Position numbers and translations under genes: made by a program. Below the pieces are notes generated by a model, which was given only the letters and a program-made list of their open reading frames with translations, was not told the DNA's origin and did no database searches. From positions 124,001-188,000 of the forward strand of contig CAXXNX010000040.1 in NCBI GenBank assembly GCA_963664285.2: a stretch of DNA of 64,000 nt, read 5' to 3'. This stretch comes from JAJCYL01 sp963664285. Lineage in GTDB: Bacteria; Bacteroidota; Bacteroidia; Cytophagales; Cyclobacteriaceae. Every line of letters starts with the position of its first letter. Position 1 is the first letter of the stretch. This document shows positions 36,569 through 47,781 of the stretch, piece after piece.

Positions 36569-37464
36569 TCAAAGCTTCAATAATTCATCCGGCACTTCTT
36601 TTATGGCTCTTAATTTAATGTCACGATAGAATATCTCAGCACCTTCAGATTGTAATTGAATCTTTCCCTTTGTCAACGGAATCTCCTTACCATCTACTAT
36701 CTGACGACTGTTGAATAGACGCATATTAACTTTTCCATTGACTACATGGAACACTTACCTCCTGCAGTATAGATTTCCATAGTGTTCCATTTTTCCAGTA
36801 GGGTTTTCAAAATCGTCCGTCTTATTACAATATGATCTTCCAGGTTTGAAAGTAAGGGTGTCCGCAGTTGAGTCATAATAATACCTTCCATTTTCTTCGT
36901 TCTTGTATGCTGTGATATCTGTAAGAACCGTATCTACGCTGATGTAATCTCCACAATCAGTTTGCTGTACTGACATTCCAGTGACTTCATCCATACCCCA
37001 CCCCAGGCACCTTCGGGGCCAACCGAATGATACATAATTCCACTATCCATCTTTTTGTCCTCTCTGGGTGGAAACTTCTCATCTCCCCACTTGAACTCAA
37101 GCTTAAGGTGATAATTCTCAAACTCCTTCTCCGTCACTAATATTCCAAAAACTTCTCCTGACAATCGAATGGCAGGTTCGCCATCTTCCGTCACAACAGT
37201 AAACACCTTCAGAGGATCTTTATTGATACCAATAGGATCCAGATATTTGTTCTCATCGTCTCGCCTTAATCCAGGCACTTCGGATGTTGGTTCTGGCTGC
37301 TTCTGGTAGGTATATCAGCCGATGAGATCTTCCCCATTAAACAAGTTAAGCCATTCATTGGTTTCAGCTTTGGCGCTTCCCTCTGACGATTGGTTTGTAC
37401 ATGAAAAAACAAACGTAATCAAAACGAAAAGAGCAAAGAATGCTTTTAACTTTATACTATTCAT
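36569..37464 (-). pseudogene. DUF1080 (3-keto-disaccharide hydrolase-like) lipoprotein, multiply broken
   Basis: The N-terminus is a signal peptide with lipobox (VFSC) and LFNGEDLIG, then TGA at 37315-37317 (codon 50) where family members have Trp (G-W-Y). The frame resumes with YTYQKQPEPTSEVPGL and continues to WMKSLECQ, shifts by one base into VQQTDCGDYISVDT, shifts again near TGKWNTMEIY, and again before FHVVNGKVNMRLFNSRQ. The end is KIQLQSEGAEIFYRDIKLR. With one stop and at least three indels it cannot be functional. Intact members are exported carbohydrate-active or binding proteins. Confidence 0.88.
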
Positions 37465-37501
37465 GCTTTATAAATTTGAATTGGTTTGTTAAATCTCTTA
37501 A

Positions 37502-39122
37502 CCCGCATTATTCATAGGCCACCAATTTTGGGATTAATAATGGGTTGCTAACTATTTTTGATTGGAGTGTATGTATTAATTTGAAGATCAACCAGGTTTC
37601 TGGATTTCAAAGGACATTAGAGCGTTTTTTTGTTAGAATTTTTCAATTTTCAGTCAAAGCTCTATTGTGTTCTTATGGAAGAACATTTTTTTGATTAAAC
37701 CAAACTGTTTAACTGATCGGTCAGTTCACCGTAAGCAAATCGCCCAGCAGGTATTGATATCTAAAGGCTCTTGAGAATTGTATTGTCAATGATCTTTTCC
37801 TTTCTTTCAGGCACGCCCCAACCTTCATCAGGTAAAGCCGGATATTGTCCACTTGCCATCGTTTAGCAAAGTGGTGTTTTGTTTTGGCAATTAATAATTT
37901 AATCTGCCGGAACATTTCATAACAGAGGGTAGCGATGATTAAACGCATGAAATTGGCCCAGTAGCGATGACAGGAAAGCCGGTCGGAATAAGTCATGTTT
38001 TTGAGTTCCTTTATTCGATTTTCACTGGCATCACCTCGCTTGACATAAAAATCAAAGTAAATCTGTTGAGCGGTCATCGCTTCAAAGTTGCTCACAAAGT
38101 AACGGACATTCATTCCTTTTCCGGTAGACTCCACTTTGGCGTACAGCTTTTCAGAACGATCCCAGCTTTTGGCCTGGTAAGTAAACGGGCCAACAAACTC
38201 TTGATGTTTGATGATTTTTGAAGCATATTCCTTTTTTACTTCAATGATAGTCTGTTTGGTAAAAGTCTTTAAAACTTCATTACTACTAATACCTAAACAA
38301 AATTGAAGGTCAAACTGCTTAGCTATCCGATAAAAAGATGCTCCTGAAAAGCCACTATCCGCTCGAATAAGGATCTTTACTGAGGGCAGTTTTTTTCTGA
38401 TTTTAATGACAATCCTTTTCAATAAGGCCACAAACCATTTGTTGGAGTGACAATTGCCCGGACGTAGTACTGGTAAAATGACCTGACCGGTGTTCCCGTC
38501 CTTAAAGAACAACTCATGGTACATAGTCTGTCCATAATAGCCATTATACAAACTGAGTTGTTGGGATCCATGAGTAGGGTCATCGGTACCATCTACATCA
38601 ATGATGATTTGACCAGTCTTCTCTTTCAACTCCTCTACATAACGGTCTACAAACCATTGACTCATCTGGTAGATCAGACTCCGATCGGCCTTGTTTTCAA
38701 ATCGACTTAAAGTAGGCTGGGAACATAATCCGCTATCTAGTACTTTACGGATCACCGGATCCTCTCGGAGTTTTTGTTCGTCATTGCAATCCTGATAGCC
38801 CTGCATCATTAAAAACACCCGTTGGCGAAGCATTTCTTCATAAGTGTATTCGATAAAAAAGGGGTTTCGATAGTCAGGAATCAGTGCGGCGAAGCTTTTT
38901 AATAGACCAGTCTTTCTCTCTACTTTTTCACTTAACAATATCGCTCCGTCTGAGCTAATCGCTGATGCTGAAAAATCAAATTTAAAAGCTTGTTTTCCTC
39001 GATAAAATACGGTATCTTTTTCCTTATATTCAGGCATAAATTAATTGCTTATTTTGTTGTCTAACTATCTCAATATAAGCAATTTATGCCTGTTTTTTAT
39101 TGTCTACTATGAATTTTTCGGG
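37502..39122 (-). mobile_element. IS1380-family insertion sequence, copy 3
   Basis: This 1621-bp copy is flanked by TTAA at 37498-37501 and 39123-39126, 37 bp upstream of the DUF1080 pseudogene. No gene is interrupted. Confidence 0.96.
37721..39037 (-). CDS. IS1380-family transposase (copy 3)
   Basis: This 438-residue DDE transposase is identical to the other copies (DDPTHG, YNGYYG, RADSGF and SENRIKEL motifs). It is intact. The same inverted repeat masks its ATG. Confidence 0.95.
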   Translation of the reverse strand: MPEYKEKDTVFYRGKQAFKFDFSASAISSDGAILLSEKVERKTGLLKSFAALIPDYRNPFFIEYTYEEMLRQRVFLMMQGYQDCNDEQKLREDPVIRKVLDSGLCSQPTLSRFENKADRSLIYQMSQWFVDRYVEELKEKTGQIIIDVDGTDDPTHGSQQLSLYNGYYGQTMYHELFFKDGNTGQVILPVLRPGNCHSNKWFVALLKRIVIKIRKKLPSVKILIRADSGFSGASFYRIAKQFDLQFCLGISSNEVLKTFTKQTIIEVKKEYASKIIKHQEFVGPFTYQAKSWDRSEKLYAKVESTGKGMNVRYFVSNFEAMTAQQIYFDFYVKRGDASENRIKELKNMTYSDRLSCHRYWANFMRLIIATLCYEMFRQIKLLIAKTKHHFAKRWQVDNIRLYLMKVGACLKERKRSLTIQFSRAFRYQYLLGDLLTVN

Positions 39123-39126
39123 TTAA

Positions 39127-39393
39127 GTTTCTATTCTTATGATACACATTTTCTTGGACAATCTTCTTAAAGCACCAAGTTTGTGAGAGAGTACTCTCAC
39201 TTCCAGCACTATAGACAATTCAAACTTTGTCATGGTAAGAAGGATTGGTTCACCAATAAGTTAAAGGATTTCTACTTACTGACCATCCCCCCTTATTTTC
39301 GACGATCTCTTTACTTAGTGGCCTATAATACATCAGGTGATGAAAACTATTCGATAGTATGTATCTTTTGGTGTATTTAAATATTATTCAATT
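39127..39393. other. Region between IS1380 copy 3 and the sulfate-activation gene
   Basis: No gene is supported. It holds a hairpin GTGAGAG/CTCTCAC (39183-39200) and the 28-bp C-rich sequence 39284-39311 that recurs at 42467-42494. The promoter of the next gene should lie here. Confidence 0.5.
39284..39311 (+). repeat. 28-bp C-rich repeat, first copy
   Basis: The sequence begins CATCCCCCCTTATTTTC and matches 42467-42494 with two mismatches in the same orientation. The two copies bracket the sulfate-activation gene and the phosphotriesterase pseudogene. Confidence 0.75.
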
Positions 39394-41106
39394 ATGGGAG
39401 CATTTAAAGAACCTCATGGTGGCATATTAAAGGAGCTTTACCTTGGTGAATCTGCAGCTGAAAATGAGAAGATCCAAGCGAAGGACTATAAATCATGGGA
39501 TCTCACAGAACGTCAGCTTTGTGATATTGAATTAATCCTTAATGGAGCTTTCTCACCGCTTGAGGGATTTCTTACCCAGAAGGATTATGAAAGTGTATTA
39601 GCAGATATCCGCCTCTCTTCCGGTATTATCTGGCCTATGCCAATAACCCTGGACGTCAATAAAGAGTTTACAGACAAGGTTAGCAAAGGGGAAACAATTG
39701 CGTTGAGGGACAGGGAAGGGGTGATGGTGGCTACTATAGAAATCACGGATATATGGACCCCGGACAAAGCGAAGGAAGCAGTTTCTGTTTTCGGCACGGA
39801 CAATATCGCCCATCCCGGGGTGGACTATTTGATGAATACGGCCAGAGAAGTCTACATAGGTGGTAAACTTAAAGGGATTGAGCCTCCTACTCACTATGAT
39901 TTTAAGTTATTGCGCGATTCACCTTCTGAGCTTCGAGGGCGCTTTCGTAAATTGGGATGGCGCAAAGTGGTTGCCTTTCAGACCCGCAACCCAATGCACA
40001 AGGCCCATATGGAACTGACCTTTAGGGCAGCCAGGATACATGAGGCGAATCTTCTTATCCATCCGGTTGTGGGCCTGACTATACCGGGAGACGTGAATCA
40101 CTATACAAGGGTGCACTGTTATGAACGTATCCTTGAAAAATACCCCGAACAAACCACCACATTAAGCCTACTAAACCTGGCAATGCGAATGGGCGGACCC
40201 AGAGAAACTTTGTGGCACGGTATCATTCGAAAGAACTATGGCTGCACCCACTTTATTGTAGGTCGAGACCATGCCGGGCCAGGAAAAGACCCACAGGGAG
40301 AACCATTTTATGGCCCTTATGAGGCTCAGGAGCTTTTTAGTAAGCATGAGGAGGAACTTGACATAACAATGGTGCCCTTTCAGCAGATGGTATATGTGGA
40401 AGACAAAGCCCAATACATGTCAGTAGATGAGACTACTCCGGACATGAAAATACAAACGATCTCAGGAACCGAATTTCGTCGCCGATTGCACGATGGCCTG
40501 GACATACCCGAGTGGTTTTCATTTTCCGATATTATTGAAGAGTTGAGAAAGATGTATCCTCCGAAGCATCGGCAGGGATTCACAATATTTTTCACGGGGT
40601 TATCAGGATCAGGTAAATCGACTATTGCAAATGCCCTTCTTATTAAATTACTAGAAAACGGAGGACACAAGGTAACCCTTCTCGATGGGGATGTGGTCCG
40701 CAAAAATCTTTCAAGTGAACTTGGATTCTCTAAGGAACACCGGGACCTGAACATTCAACGTATCGGCTATGTAGCTTCTGAGATTACGAAAAATGGGGGT
40801 GTTGCCATTTGTGCACCGATCGCTCCTTATCAAAACACCAGACGGATGGTGAGGGAAATGATCGAAGCGGAGGGCGGCTTTATAGAAGTTCATATCTCTA
40901 CACCTATCGAAGTATGTGAGCAACGGGATCGGAAAGGGCTTTACGCGAAAGCAAGAGCCGGTCAACTCAAAGGATTTACTGGTATTGACGATCCTTATGA
41001 GGAGCCGGAAAACGCGGAAGTGGTTATCGATACCGTGAACTTATCTCCTGAGCTGGCGGCACACCGTATTTTGGTGAAACTGGAAAGTCTGGGCTACATC
41101 AGGTAG
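39394..41106 (+). CDS. Bifunctional sulfate adenylyltransferase/adenylylsulfate kinase
   Basis: The 570-residue fusion activates sulfate in two steps: ATP sulfurylase makes APS and APS kinase makes PAPS. The N-terminal part (to about 385) holds QTRNPMHKAH, GRDHAGPG and MSVDETTPDMK. The C-terminal part (from about 395) holds the P-loop GLSGSGKST, LLDGDVVRKNL and IAPYQNTRRMVRE. Both halves look catalytically complete. No PAPS reductase, sulfotransferase or sulfate transporter gene is adjacent, and the neighbours are an IS and pseudogenes, so it may serve sulfation or cysteine synthesis encoded elsewhere. Confidence 0.95.
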   Translation: MGAFKEPHGGILKELYLGESAAENEKIQAKDYKSWDLTERQLCDIELILNGAFSPLEGFLTQKDYESVLADIRLSSGIIWPMPITLDVNKEFTDKVSKGETIALRDREGVMVATIEITDIWTPDKAKEAVSVFGTDNIAHPGVDYLMNTAREVYIGGKLKGIEPPTHYDFKLLRDSPSELRGRFRKLGWRKVVAFQTRNPMHKAHMELTFRAARIHEANLLIHPVVGLTIPGDVNHYTRVHCYERILEKYPEQTTTLSLLNLAMRMGGPRETLWHGIIRKNYGCTHFIVGRDHAGPGKDPQGEPFYGPYEAQELFSKHEEELDITMVPFQQMVYVEDKAQYMSVDETTPDMKIQTISGTEFRRRLHDGLDIPEWFSFSDIIEELRKMYPPKHRQGFTIFFTGLSGSGKSTIANALLIKLLENGGHKVTLLDGDVVRKNLSSELGFSKEHRDLNIQRIGYVASEITKNGGVAICAPIAPYQNTRRMVREMIEAEGGFIEVHISTPIEVCEQRDRKGLYAKARAGQLKGFTGIDDPYEEPENAEVVIDTVNLSPELAAHRILVKLESLGYIR

Positions 41107-41393
41107 AGATACGCAATTTATAGGCTATAATTGAGGCAGGTTATATGTATTCACAGTTATCCCTAAGAACTAATTATTCGGCATCGTATTCAATAAAATC
41201 CCAGGAAATTTCTTTTTTTAAATATTTCAATGCATTCTTCCAATAGTTCCAAACTTATTCCGATATGGTATACCAGAGAATCGGTTTCTTTCAAGTTCTG
41301 AATGGGATGAGGGGAGATTGGGGGGGGAATGGTTTGATTATAAATAGCATCAGATAATCTTAAATACTCCTTCCAAAGAGTTGCCGGAAATAC
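41107..41393. other. Spacer with G-rich tract
   Basis: No gene is supported. A G-rich tract (GGGATGAGGGGAGATTGGGGGGGG, 41304 region) resembles others at 36528 and 42519. A 70-codon minus-strand frame (41190-41402) has a PPPISPHPI segment made by this tract and no recognisable family. Confidence 0.4.
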
Positions 41394-41408
41394 TTGAAAC
41401 ATGAAAAC

Positions 41409-42422
41409 ATGAAGAATTTATTGAAACTTCTTTTTATAGTAGTCTTACTTGCTTTATTCGGATGCTCTCAGTCAAAGGACTTATACATTCAATCTGTTAC
41501 TGGTCGTCAAAGTCCATTGCCAAGTGATACCTGGCTCTCTCATGAACATATTTTGGTAGATTTTATCGGCGCTGATAGTATCAATCCAGACTTGTGGGAG
41601 CACGAAAAAGTAATCGAGGAAGTCCTACCTTATATTCTAAAACTCAAAGACCATGGTGTTAAATATTTTGTTGAAGCTACCCCCAACTTTCTGGGAAGAG
41701 ATGTTGTCCTTTTGGAAAAAATATCCAAGCAAACCGGATTAAAAATCCTCACTAATACCGGTCTTTATGGCGCTGTAGATAACAAATATATTCCTGAATA
41801 TGCATACAGGAAAACGGCAGAAGAACTGTCAGAAATGTGGATCAATGAATATGAAAACGGCATTGGAGGAACATCAATTAAGCCGGGGTTTATCAAAATC
41901 AGTGTGGATGCCTCGGATACTTTACATTCTATGCATCAGAAGTTGGTTGCAGCAGCAGCACTCACTCATTTAAAAACTGGACTCACCATTGCCTCACATA
42001 CAGGAGAAGCCAAAGGATTGTGGCCCCAATTAGGAAATACTACATAATTATGGCGTTTCTCCAAAAGCCTTTATTTGGGTCCATGCGCAAAATGAAAATG
42101 ACCATAATAACTATTTAAGAGCAGCTGAAACAGGATGCTGGATAAGCCTCGATGGATTGGGTTGGGAACTGGAAAAATATGTAGAGAATCTCCTGTTTGC
42201 AAAAAAAACAATGAAATGCTTGATCAGATTCTCATATCCCACGATGCTGGTTGGTATGATCCTCAAAAAGAAGAACAGCCCATACAGCCATATACCAATA
42301 TATTTGAAAAACTGTACCCCAAACTCATATCGAAGGGCTTTATTGAAGAAGATTTTCATCAGTTATTAAGTAATAATCCATCCCATGCATTTTCTATCAG
42401 AATCAGAAAGGGGAGTTTTTAG
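41409..42422 (+). pseudogene. Phosphotriesterase-family lipoprotein, two frameshifts
   Basis: The first frame has a signal peptide with lipobox (LFGC) and the metal ligands of the family: HEH (TWLSHEHILVDF), Lys (KPGFIKISVD) and His (SHTGEA). Near 42030 it stops at NTT; the next frame continues with ILHNYGVSPKAFIWVHAQNE (third His) to VENLLFAKK, and near an A8 run (42199-42207) the frame shifts again to NNEMLDQILISHDAGWYDP (the Asp ligand) and the end at 42422. The ancestral enzyme had a complete binuclear site, but now no full protein can be made. The substrate of the family ranges from lactones to organophosphates. Confidence 0.88.
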
Positions 42423-42466
42423 GTGATGAGCACAATAATCTCACCCTTAGAGTTCGATTCCCATCC

Positions 42467-42494
42467 CATCCCCCCATATTTTCAACGATCTCTT
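42467..42494 (+). repeat. 28-bp C-rich repeat, second copy
   Basis: It matches 39284-39311 with two mismatches and lies 45 bp after the phosphotriesterase pseudogene. Confidence 0.75.
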
Positions 42495-42661
42495 AGGAGG
42501 TGTAAGGAAGGTACATCTGGAGGGGAAAGTGGGGTAATTGGGGTCTCTACTTGCTTAGTATTTAGGTTTTTGGCATGTTCCTCATAGTATAACTATATTG
42601 AGCATAATGTCGCATTGGCAGTAGAATAATACGTCAACAACTAATAGAAGGAAGACATGTT

Positions 42662-43366
42662 GTGGGACACTACGCCGCCAGCTTAGCACTTAAAGGCGTT
42701 GAGAAAAACGCCTCACTCGGGATGCTCTTTCTGGCTGTGCAGTTTGTTGACATTTTGTTCTTCCCCTTCGTCCTTCTTGGGATCGAACGGATGAATATCA
42801 TCGAGAACTACACCGCATCAACACACTTCGAGTTGGTGTTCATGCCCTATACGCACAGCTTGCTTGCTGCATTTCTATGGGCAGGAGCGATTTACGCCAT
42901 CATCAGGTTCATGCCATCAAAGTGGGTTGTCAAGAAGAGTTCGGTTGCACTGGTGATAGCCATAGCTGTAGTGTCCCATTGGTTTTCTTGATCTCATTGT
43001 TCATACACCAGACTTACCACTGGTAGGCGACAGTACCCTCAAACTGGGGTTCGGATTGTGGAACAGCGACGGTAGCGACGTATGGGCTGGAAGCGCTTCT
43101 ATTAGTTGGGGGCTTATGGCTCTACTTGAGATCAACGAAAGGCGGAGACTATGGTTGGACGTTATGGAATGATCGGCTACGTAGTCGTGCTCCTACTTGT
43201 AAATGCGTTCAACATCTTTGGCCCGTTGACTGATGATAGTATAGTGGTCGGGGCCATTACTGCACTCGTGTTTTATTTCCTGTTTGCGGGCATAGCGTAT
43301 TGGCTGGATGGAAAGCGTGATGCACGACCGACTGAAGGCAGCGAATCTGTTCCTTCAGACTATTGA
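42662..43366 (+). pseudogene. Multispanning membrane protein, at least three frameshifts
   Basis: The pieces, in different frames, are GHYAASLALKGVEKN to VVSHW, then LDLIVHTPDLPLVGDSTLKL, then EALLLVGGLWLYLRSTKGG, then GRYGMIGYVVVLLLVNAFNI to the end. Together they resemble a family of bacterial membrane proteins with about seven helices of unknown function (GHYAxSLAxK start, STHFELVFMPYTHSL and SHWxLDLIVHTPDLPL). The first piece has only a GTG start; an ATG five bases upstream is in another frame. The sequence is more GC-rich than its neighbours, which suggests acquisition from elsewhere followed by decay. Confidence 0.75.
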
Positions 43367-43780
43367 GTTTTTTCGCCAGAAAATGTCGAGAGTGGAAGCT
43401 GCCGCTGATAATGAACTGCAATCGTTATTTACCGGGCTGCCTGCTGGCAGACGAACTGATGACGCCAGAAATTATCCGAGCCCCTATTTCACGCATCAAG
43501 GATATAATGCATTATTCTGGACGAGTTCCGCTAGTTTTATAAGTTCGTGGTTTTTTGGATTGCGGAGCAATGATACGAACAGTGACGGCGTATCATTTGG
43601 CAAACGTGAGCGTATCCAGGGGTTGTCGGTGCGATGTGTGAGGGACTAATCAAATTGGCCGCGTGGTAGAGAAGGATTCATCCGGTAAGGGAGAAGTGAG
43701 ATTGACCTTACAAAGAAATGAGTAAAAAGTGACCAATTTTCCCAATTGTCGGCACTATGCCAACATTATAAAATAAAAAA
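43367..43780. other. Non-coding or decayed region between membrane pseudogene and tmRNA
   Basis: Frames of up to 113 codons exist, but none matches a family and the longest starts inside the membrane pseudogene. GC content is higher up to about 43680, like the pseudogene, so it may be further debris of the same acquired segment. Confidence 0.4.
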
Positions 43781-43816
43781 ACACCTTAACTTTTGATTAT
43801 TAAATAGTTAAGGTGT
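43781..43816 (-). terminator. Terminator of tmRNA
   Basis: On the minus strand, ACACCTTAACT pairs perfectly with AGTTAAGGTGT around a 14-nt loop and is followed by TTTTTTTATT. It begins 8 bp beyond the tmRNA 3' end. Confidence 0.88.
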
Positions 43817-43823
43817 TATAATG

Positions 43824-44227
43824 TGGAGCCGGCGGGAATCGAACCCGCGTCCAGAAAGGGAAACAATGGACCCTCTACATGCTTAGTTATCACTTTGGTT
43901 CTCGATAATGAAGCCGGTGGATAACGACCTACTTCAAAATCCAGTTACTTAGATCTCGCCTTTGGTTAGCAACTTCACCTCCGACCAGCCCTGAGTTTCG
44001 ACACCTCATAATCCCATCTTCAAGGCAAGACAGGTGAGATGTGGCCGGGTTCAGATCTAATCAGAACTCCTTTAAGCCGTTAATCTAATCCAAACGGATC
44101 AAGATTAGGCAGCCATGGCGTAATTAGATTCGCCAAGTATAGTTTAAGCGCATTGATTACGGATGTACACTCATCACCCGGCATGCAAGCACATCATTCG
44201 CACCCACTGTCGAAGCCAGTCGGCCCC
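43824..44227 (-). ncRNA. ssrA: Transfer-messenger RNA
   Basis: tmRNA frees stalled ribosomes and tags the nascent peptide for proteolysis. The 5' GGGGCCGACTGGCTTCGACA and the 3' GCGGGTTCGATTCCCGCCGGCTCCA form the tRNA-like domain; CCA beyond the first base is not encoded. The tag frame (44134-44105) reads GGC GAA TCT AAT TAC GCC ATG GCT GCC TAA, so the tag is Ala (from the charged tmRNA) plus GESNYAMAA, a Bacteroidota-like sequence ending in AA for ClpXP. The 404-nt length is in the usual range. Confidence 0.96.
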
Positions 44228-44243
44228 ATGATAAATAATAGTA

Positions 44244-44251
44244 CAAAATTA
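44244..44251 (-). promoter_or_regulatory. Probable -7 box of tmRNA
   Basis: TAATTTTG on the minus strand matches TAnnTTTG and ends 16 bp upstream of the mature tmRNA 5' end. The -33 element is not clear. Confidence 0.55.
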
Positions 44252-44415
44252 AGAGATTAGCTTGAAGTGCGGTTAAAGTATACGAATTATCGCTTATTCT
44301 GTTTATTAAAACCCAAGAACAAAAAACTTCATAGTCAGGCCGCCAAAGGTTTGATCATGCCGATATGGTTCTGAATATCTAACCCGAACGAGCCCGCCTG
44401 CAGCAGCCAGGGAGG

Positions 44416-44442
44416 TCGATTTAAGAACTTCGATACTCGGCT
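44416..44442. repeat. Dispersed 27-bp intergenic repeat
   Basis: This sequence (TCGATTTAAGAACTTCGATA then CTCGGCT) recurs at 6871-6897 with two mismatches. The neighbouring CTCGGC-TACG-GCCGAG is a stable hairpin. Confidence 0.65.
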
Positions 44443-44505
44443 ACGGCCGAGGTACGCGGAGTTTCACCGAGAAAATACATCTTATCTTAACAGTAATAAT
44501 ATTTA

Positions 44506-45876
<1,371 letters not shown>

Positions 45877-46544
45877 TACTCTCCTTTGGTTCGGTACTGC
45901 GAGGGTTTTTTCCCATATTTAATGGTTAAGAAAACTAAAATAATCCTTTTCGGAGGAAGTCAGAAGGAGAATTACTACTACAAAGTATTTTGACTCAATT
46001 TTTCAATCACTTCATTTTTATAGTTTCTTCCAATAGGAACATATTTCTTATTGATCTCAACCTCAGTAGCAGAAAAAGCATCGATTTTGTCGAATGCTAC
46101 TATAAATGACCGATGTATGCGGAGAAATTTGTCCTCCGGAAGTTTGTGTTCTAAGTAACTTATCTGCTGGTGTGTGACAATTTCTTTTTCGGCTGTTTTA
46201 ACCTTTACATAATCCTTAATACTCTCTATCACCAAAATATCATTCAAACGAATTTTCACCATTCTTTTGTCGACTTTAAAGTAGACAAACGGTTCATCAT
46301 CAGTTGCAACAGAACCATTTGATTGAAGACCTGGACGTGTTGCAGCGTCACCAAAAACCCTGGAAATCGATTTCAGAAATCTTTCGAAAGAGATTGGTTT
46401 TAACAGATAATCAGTCACCTCCAATTCAAACCCTTCTAACGCATATTCCCGAAAAGCTGTAGTGAAAATAACCTTCGGAGGATTCCTCAGAGTTTTGAGA
46501 AAATCTATGCCAGTTAGTTTTGGCATTTGGATGTTAAGAAATAT

Positions 46545-47619
46545 AGCTAAGTTCTAATTATAACAGCATTTTGTTTAAATAGCTCATACAGATGATAGGC
46601 TTGATCCGTTAATAGCATAGTCAGAAACTATTGTTTCAAAGTTGTTTTACTCTCTCTTATTCGGTCAGCATAAGCATACCAATTCAGGTAGTTTTGCAAA
46701 TATTTGGAACTGACACCATTGAATGGGCGTAAGAATGTCCTAAGTTGAGTGTGAACATTGTTTACTTTTTGCAGATGGATTGTTTTATCATCTCTATCCA
46801 CATGATCTTTGGCCAATAGCGCTTTGTGCTTTATGGAGGGGTTGTCTTTGGCAAAAGCCTTATAAGAAGGGTGCTTATCTGTAATCAAGGTTGCACCGTA
46901 GGCCAACTTCCCATCCAATGCCTTTGAAATTTCTTCTTTGCTCAGCCGTTTTGATGCAACAGCTTTAAGGTACTTCTCCCCCTTGCGTTCAACCGCTGTT
47001 ACTACCTGGACAACTGTGACCTCTTCCTTTCCCATATTCCGTATGAAATCGTTTCCCCTCTTTCTTGCTGCCCTATCTAAATTTCGACTGCCCTTGTTGT
47101 TAAGTGCCAGTTCCAATTCATCACATTCTACTTCCGAGGATAACTGTTCGGGAACAAACTCATTTAGTGAACTCAATATCTTATGCCGCCAGTCGAAGCT
47201 TATCTGGATGCTTATTCCGATTTGTTTTGCTATCTTTTTTATCGGCATGCCCTGCTCCATGCAGCGCAGATAAGATTGCCATTTTGATTTAAGCTTGATG
47301 TCATACAAAGGTGTCCCTGTTGTTTCACTGTACCATCTTTTACATTCATTGCACTGATACATCTGCACACCTTTTTGTCTGCCCCTCTTATATACCTTCT
47401 CGCTTGTGCAATTTGGACAGGGTTTCTTCTTTCTTTTCTCTGCTATTTGTTGTTGAGCGGCAATCAATACTTTGCCTTGTAATTCCTGCTCCTGAAGCAA
47501 CTCATCCAACAATTCGGTTTGGGAACTTATCGGCAATTGTGCAAATAAATTTTTGATCTCTTGACTTGATATCATATAGCGAAGATAATAATAATTGCTG
47601 TGTTATTTAGAACTTAGCC
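46545..47619 (-). mobile_element. IS1595-family insertion sequence, copy 2
   Basis: This 1075-bp copy is flanked by a perfect 8-bp duplication AGAAATAT (46537-46544 and 47620-47627), the family's usual length. It carries a transposase with a premature stop. Confidence 0.96.
46628..47575 (-). pseudogene. IS1595 transposase with premature stop (copy 2)
   Basis: The frame is colinear with the intact 342-residue copy but codon 316 is TAG (46628-46630) where the intact copy has TGG (Trp), removing the last 27 residues. It also differs at three residues (Gly for Ser, Val for Ala, Ile for Thr). The catalytic domain is complete, so residual activity is possible. Confidence 0.88.
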
Positions 47620-47781
47620 AGAAATATCAAATCAACTTCAGCTGATTGTAGGAAGTCGAACGCTGAGATTGCATTGCGAAATTTACCCACTAAATTGAGT
47701 CGTTCAACTTTCTCAACATATGATTCGAGTACTTCTATTGCAAGGGGCTCGTCATCTACGATCACACACTTTAGTTCCATT

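Larger units (their letters stand above)
45978..47780 (-). pseudogene. LytTR response regulator interrupted by IS1595 copy 2
   Basis: The pieces are 47780-47620 (MELKCVIVDDEPLAIEVLES, receiver N-terminus) and 46536-45978. Excising the IS with one target copy gives 720 nt, 239 residues, in frame: receiver domain, then a LytTR DNA-binding domain (KVDKRMVKIRLNDILVIES, HRSFIVAFDKI). At the phosphoacceptor site the sequence is LIFLNIQMP, so Asn55 replaces the usual Asp. It lies 1 nt after the LytS-like kinase stop codon. The remaining downstream open frame lacks half of the receiver domain. Confidence 0.93.

Noticed and set aside
41190..41402. A 70-codon minus-strand frame before the phosphotriesterase gene.
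   Set aside because: Its proline-rich part is produced by a G-rich tract and no domain is visible.
43308..43649. A 113-codon frame after the membrane pseudogene.
   Set aside because: It overlaps the membrane pseudogene in another frame and has no family features.
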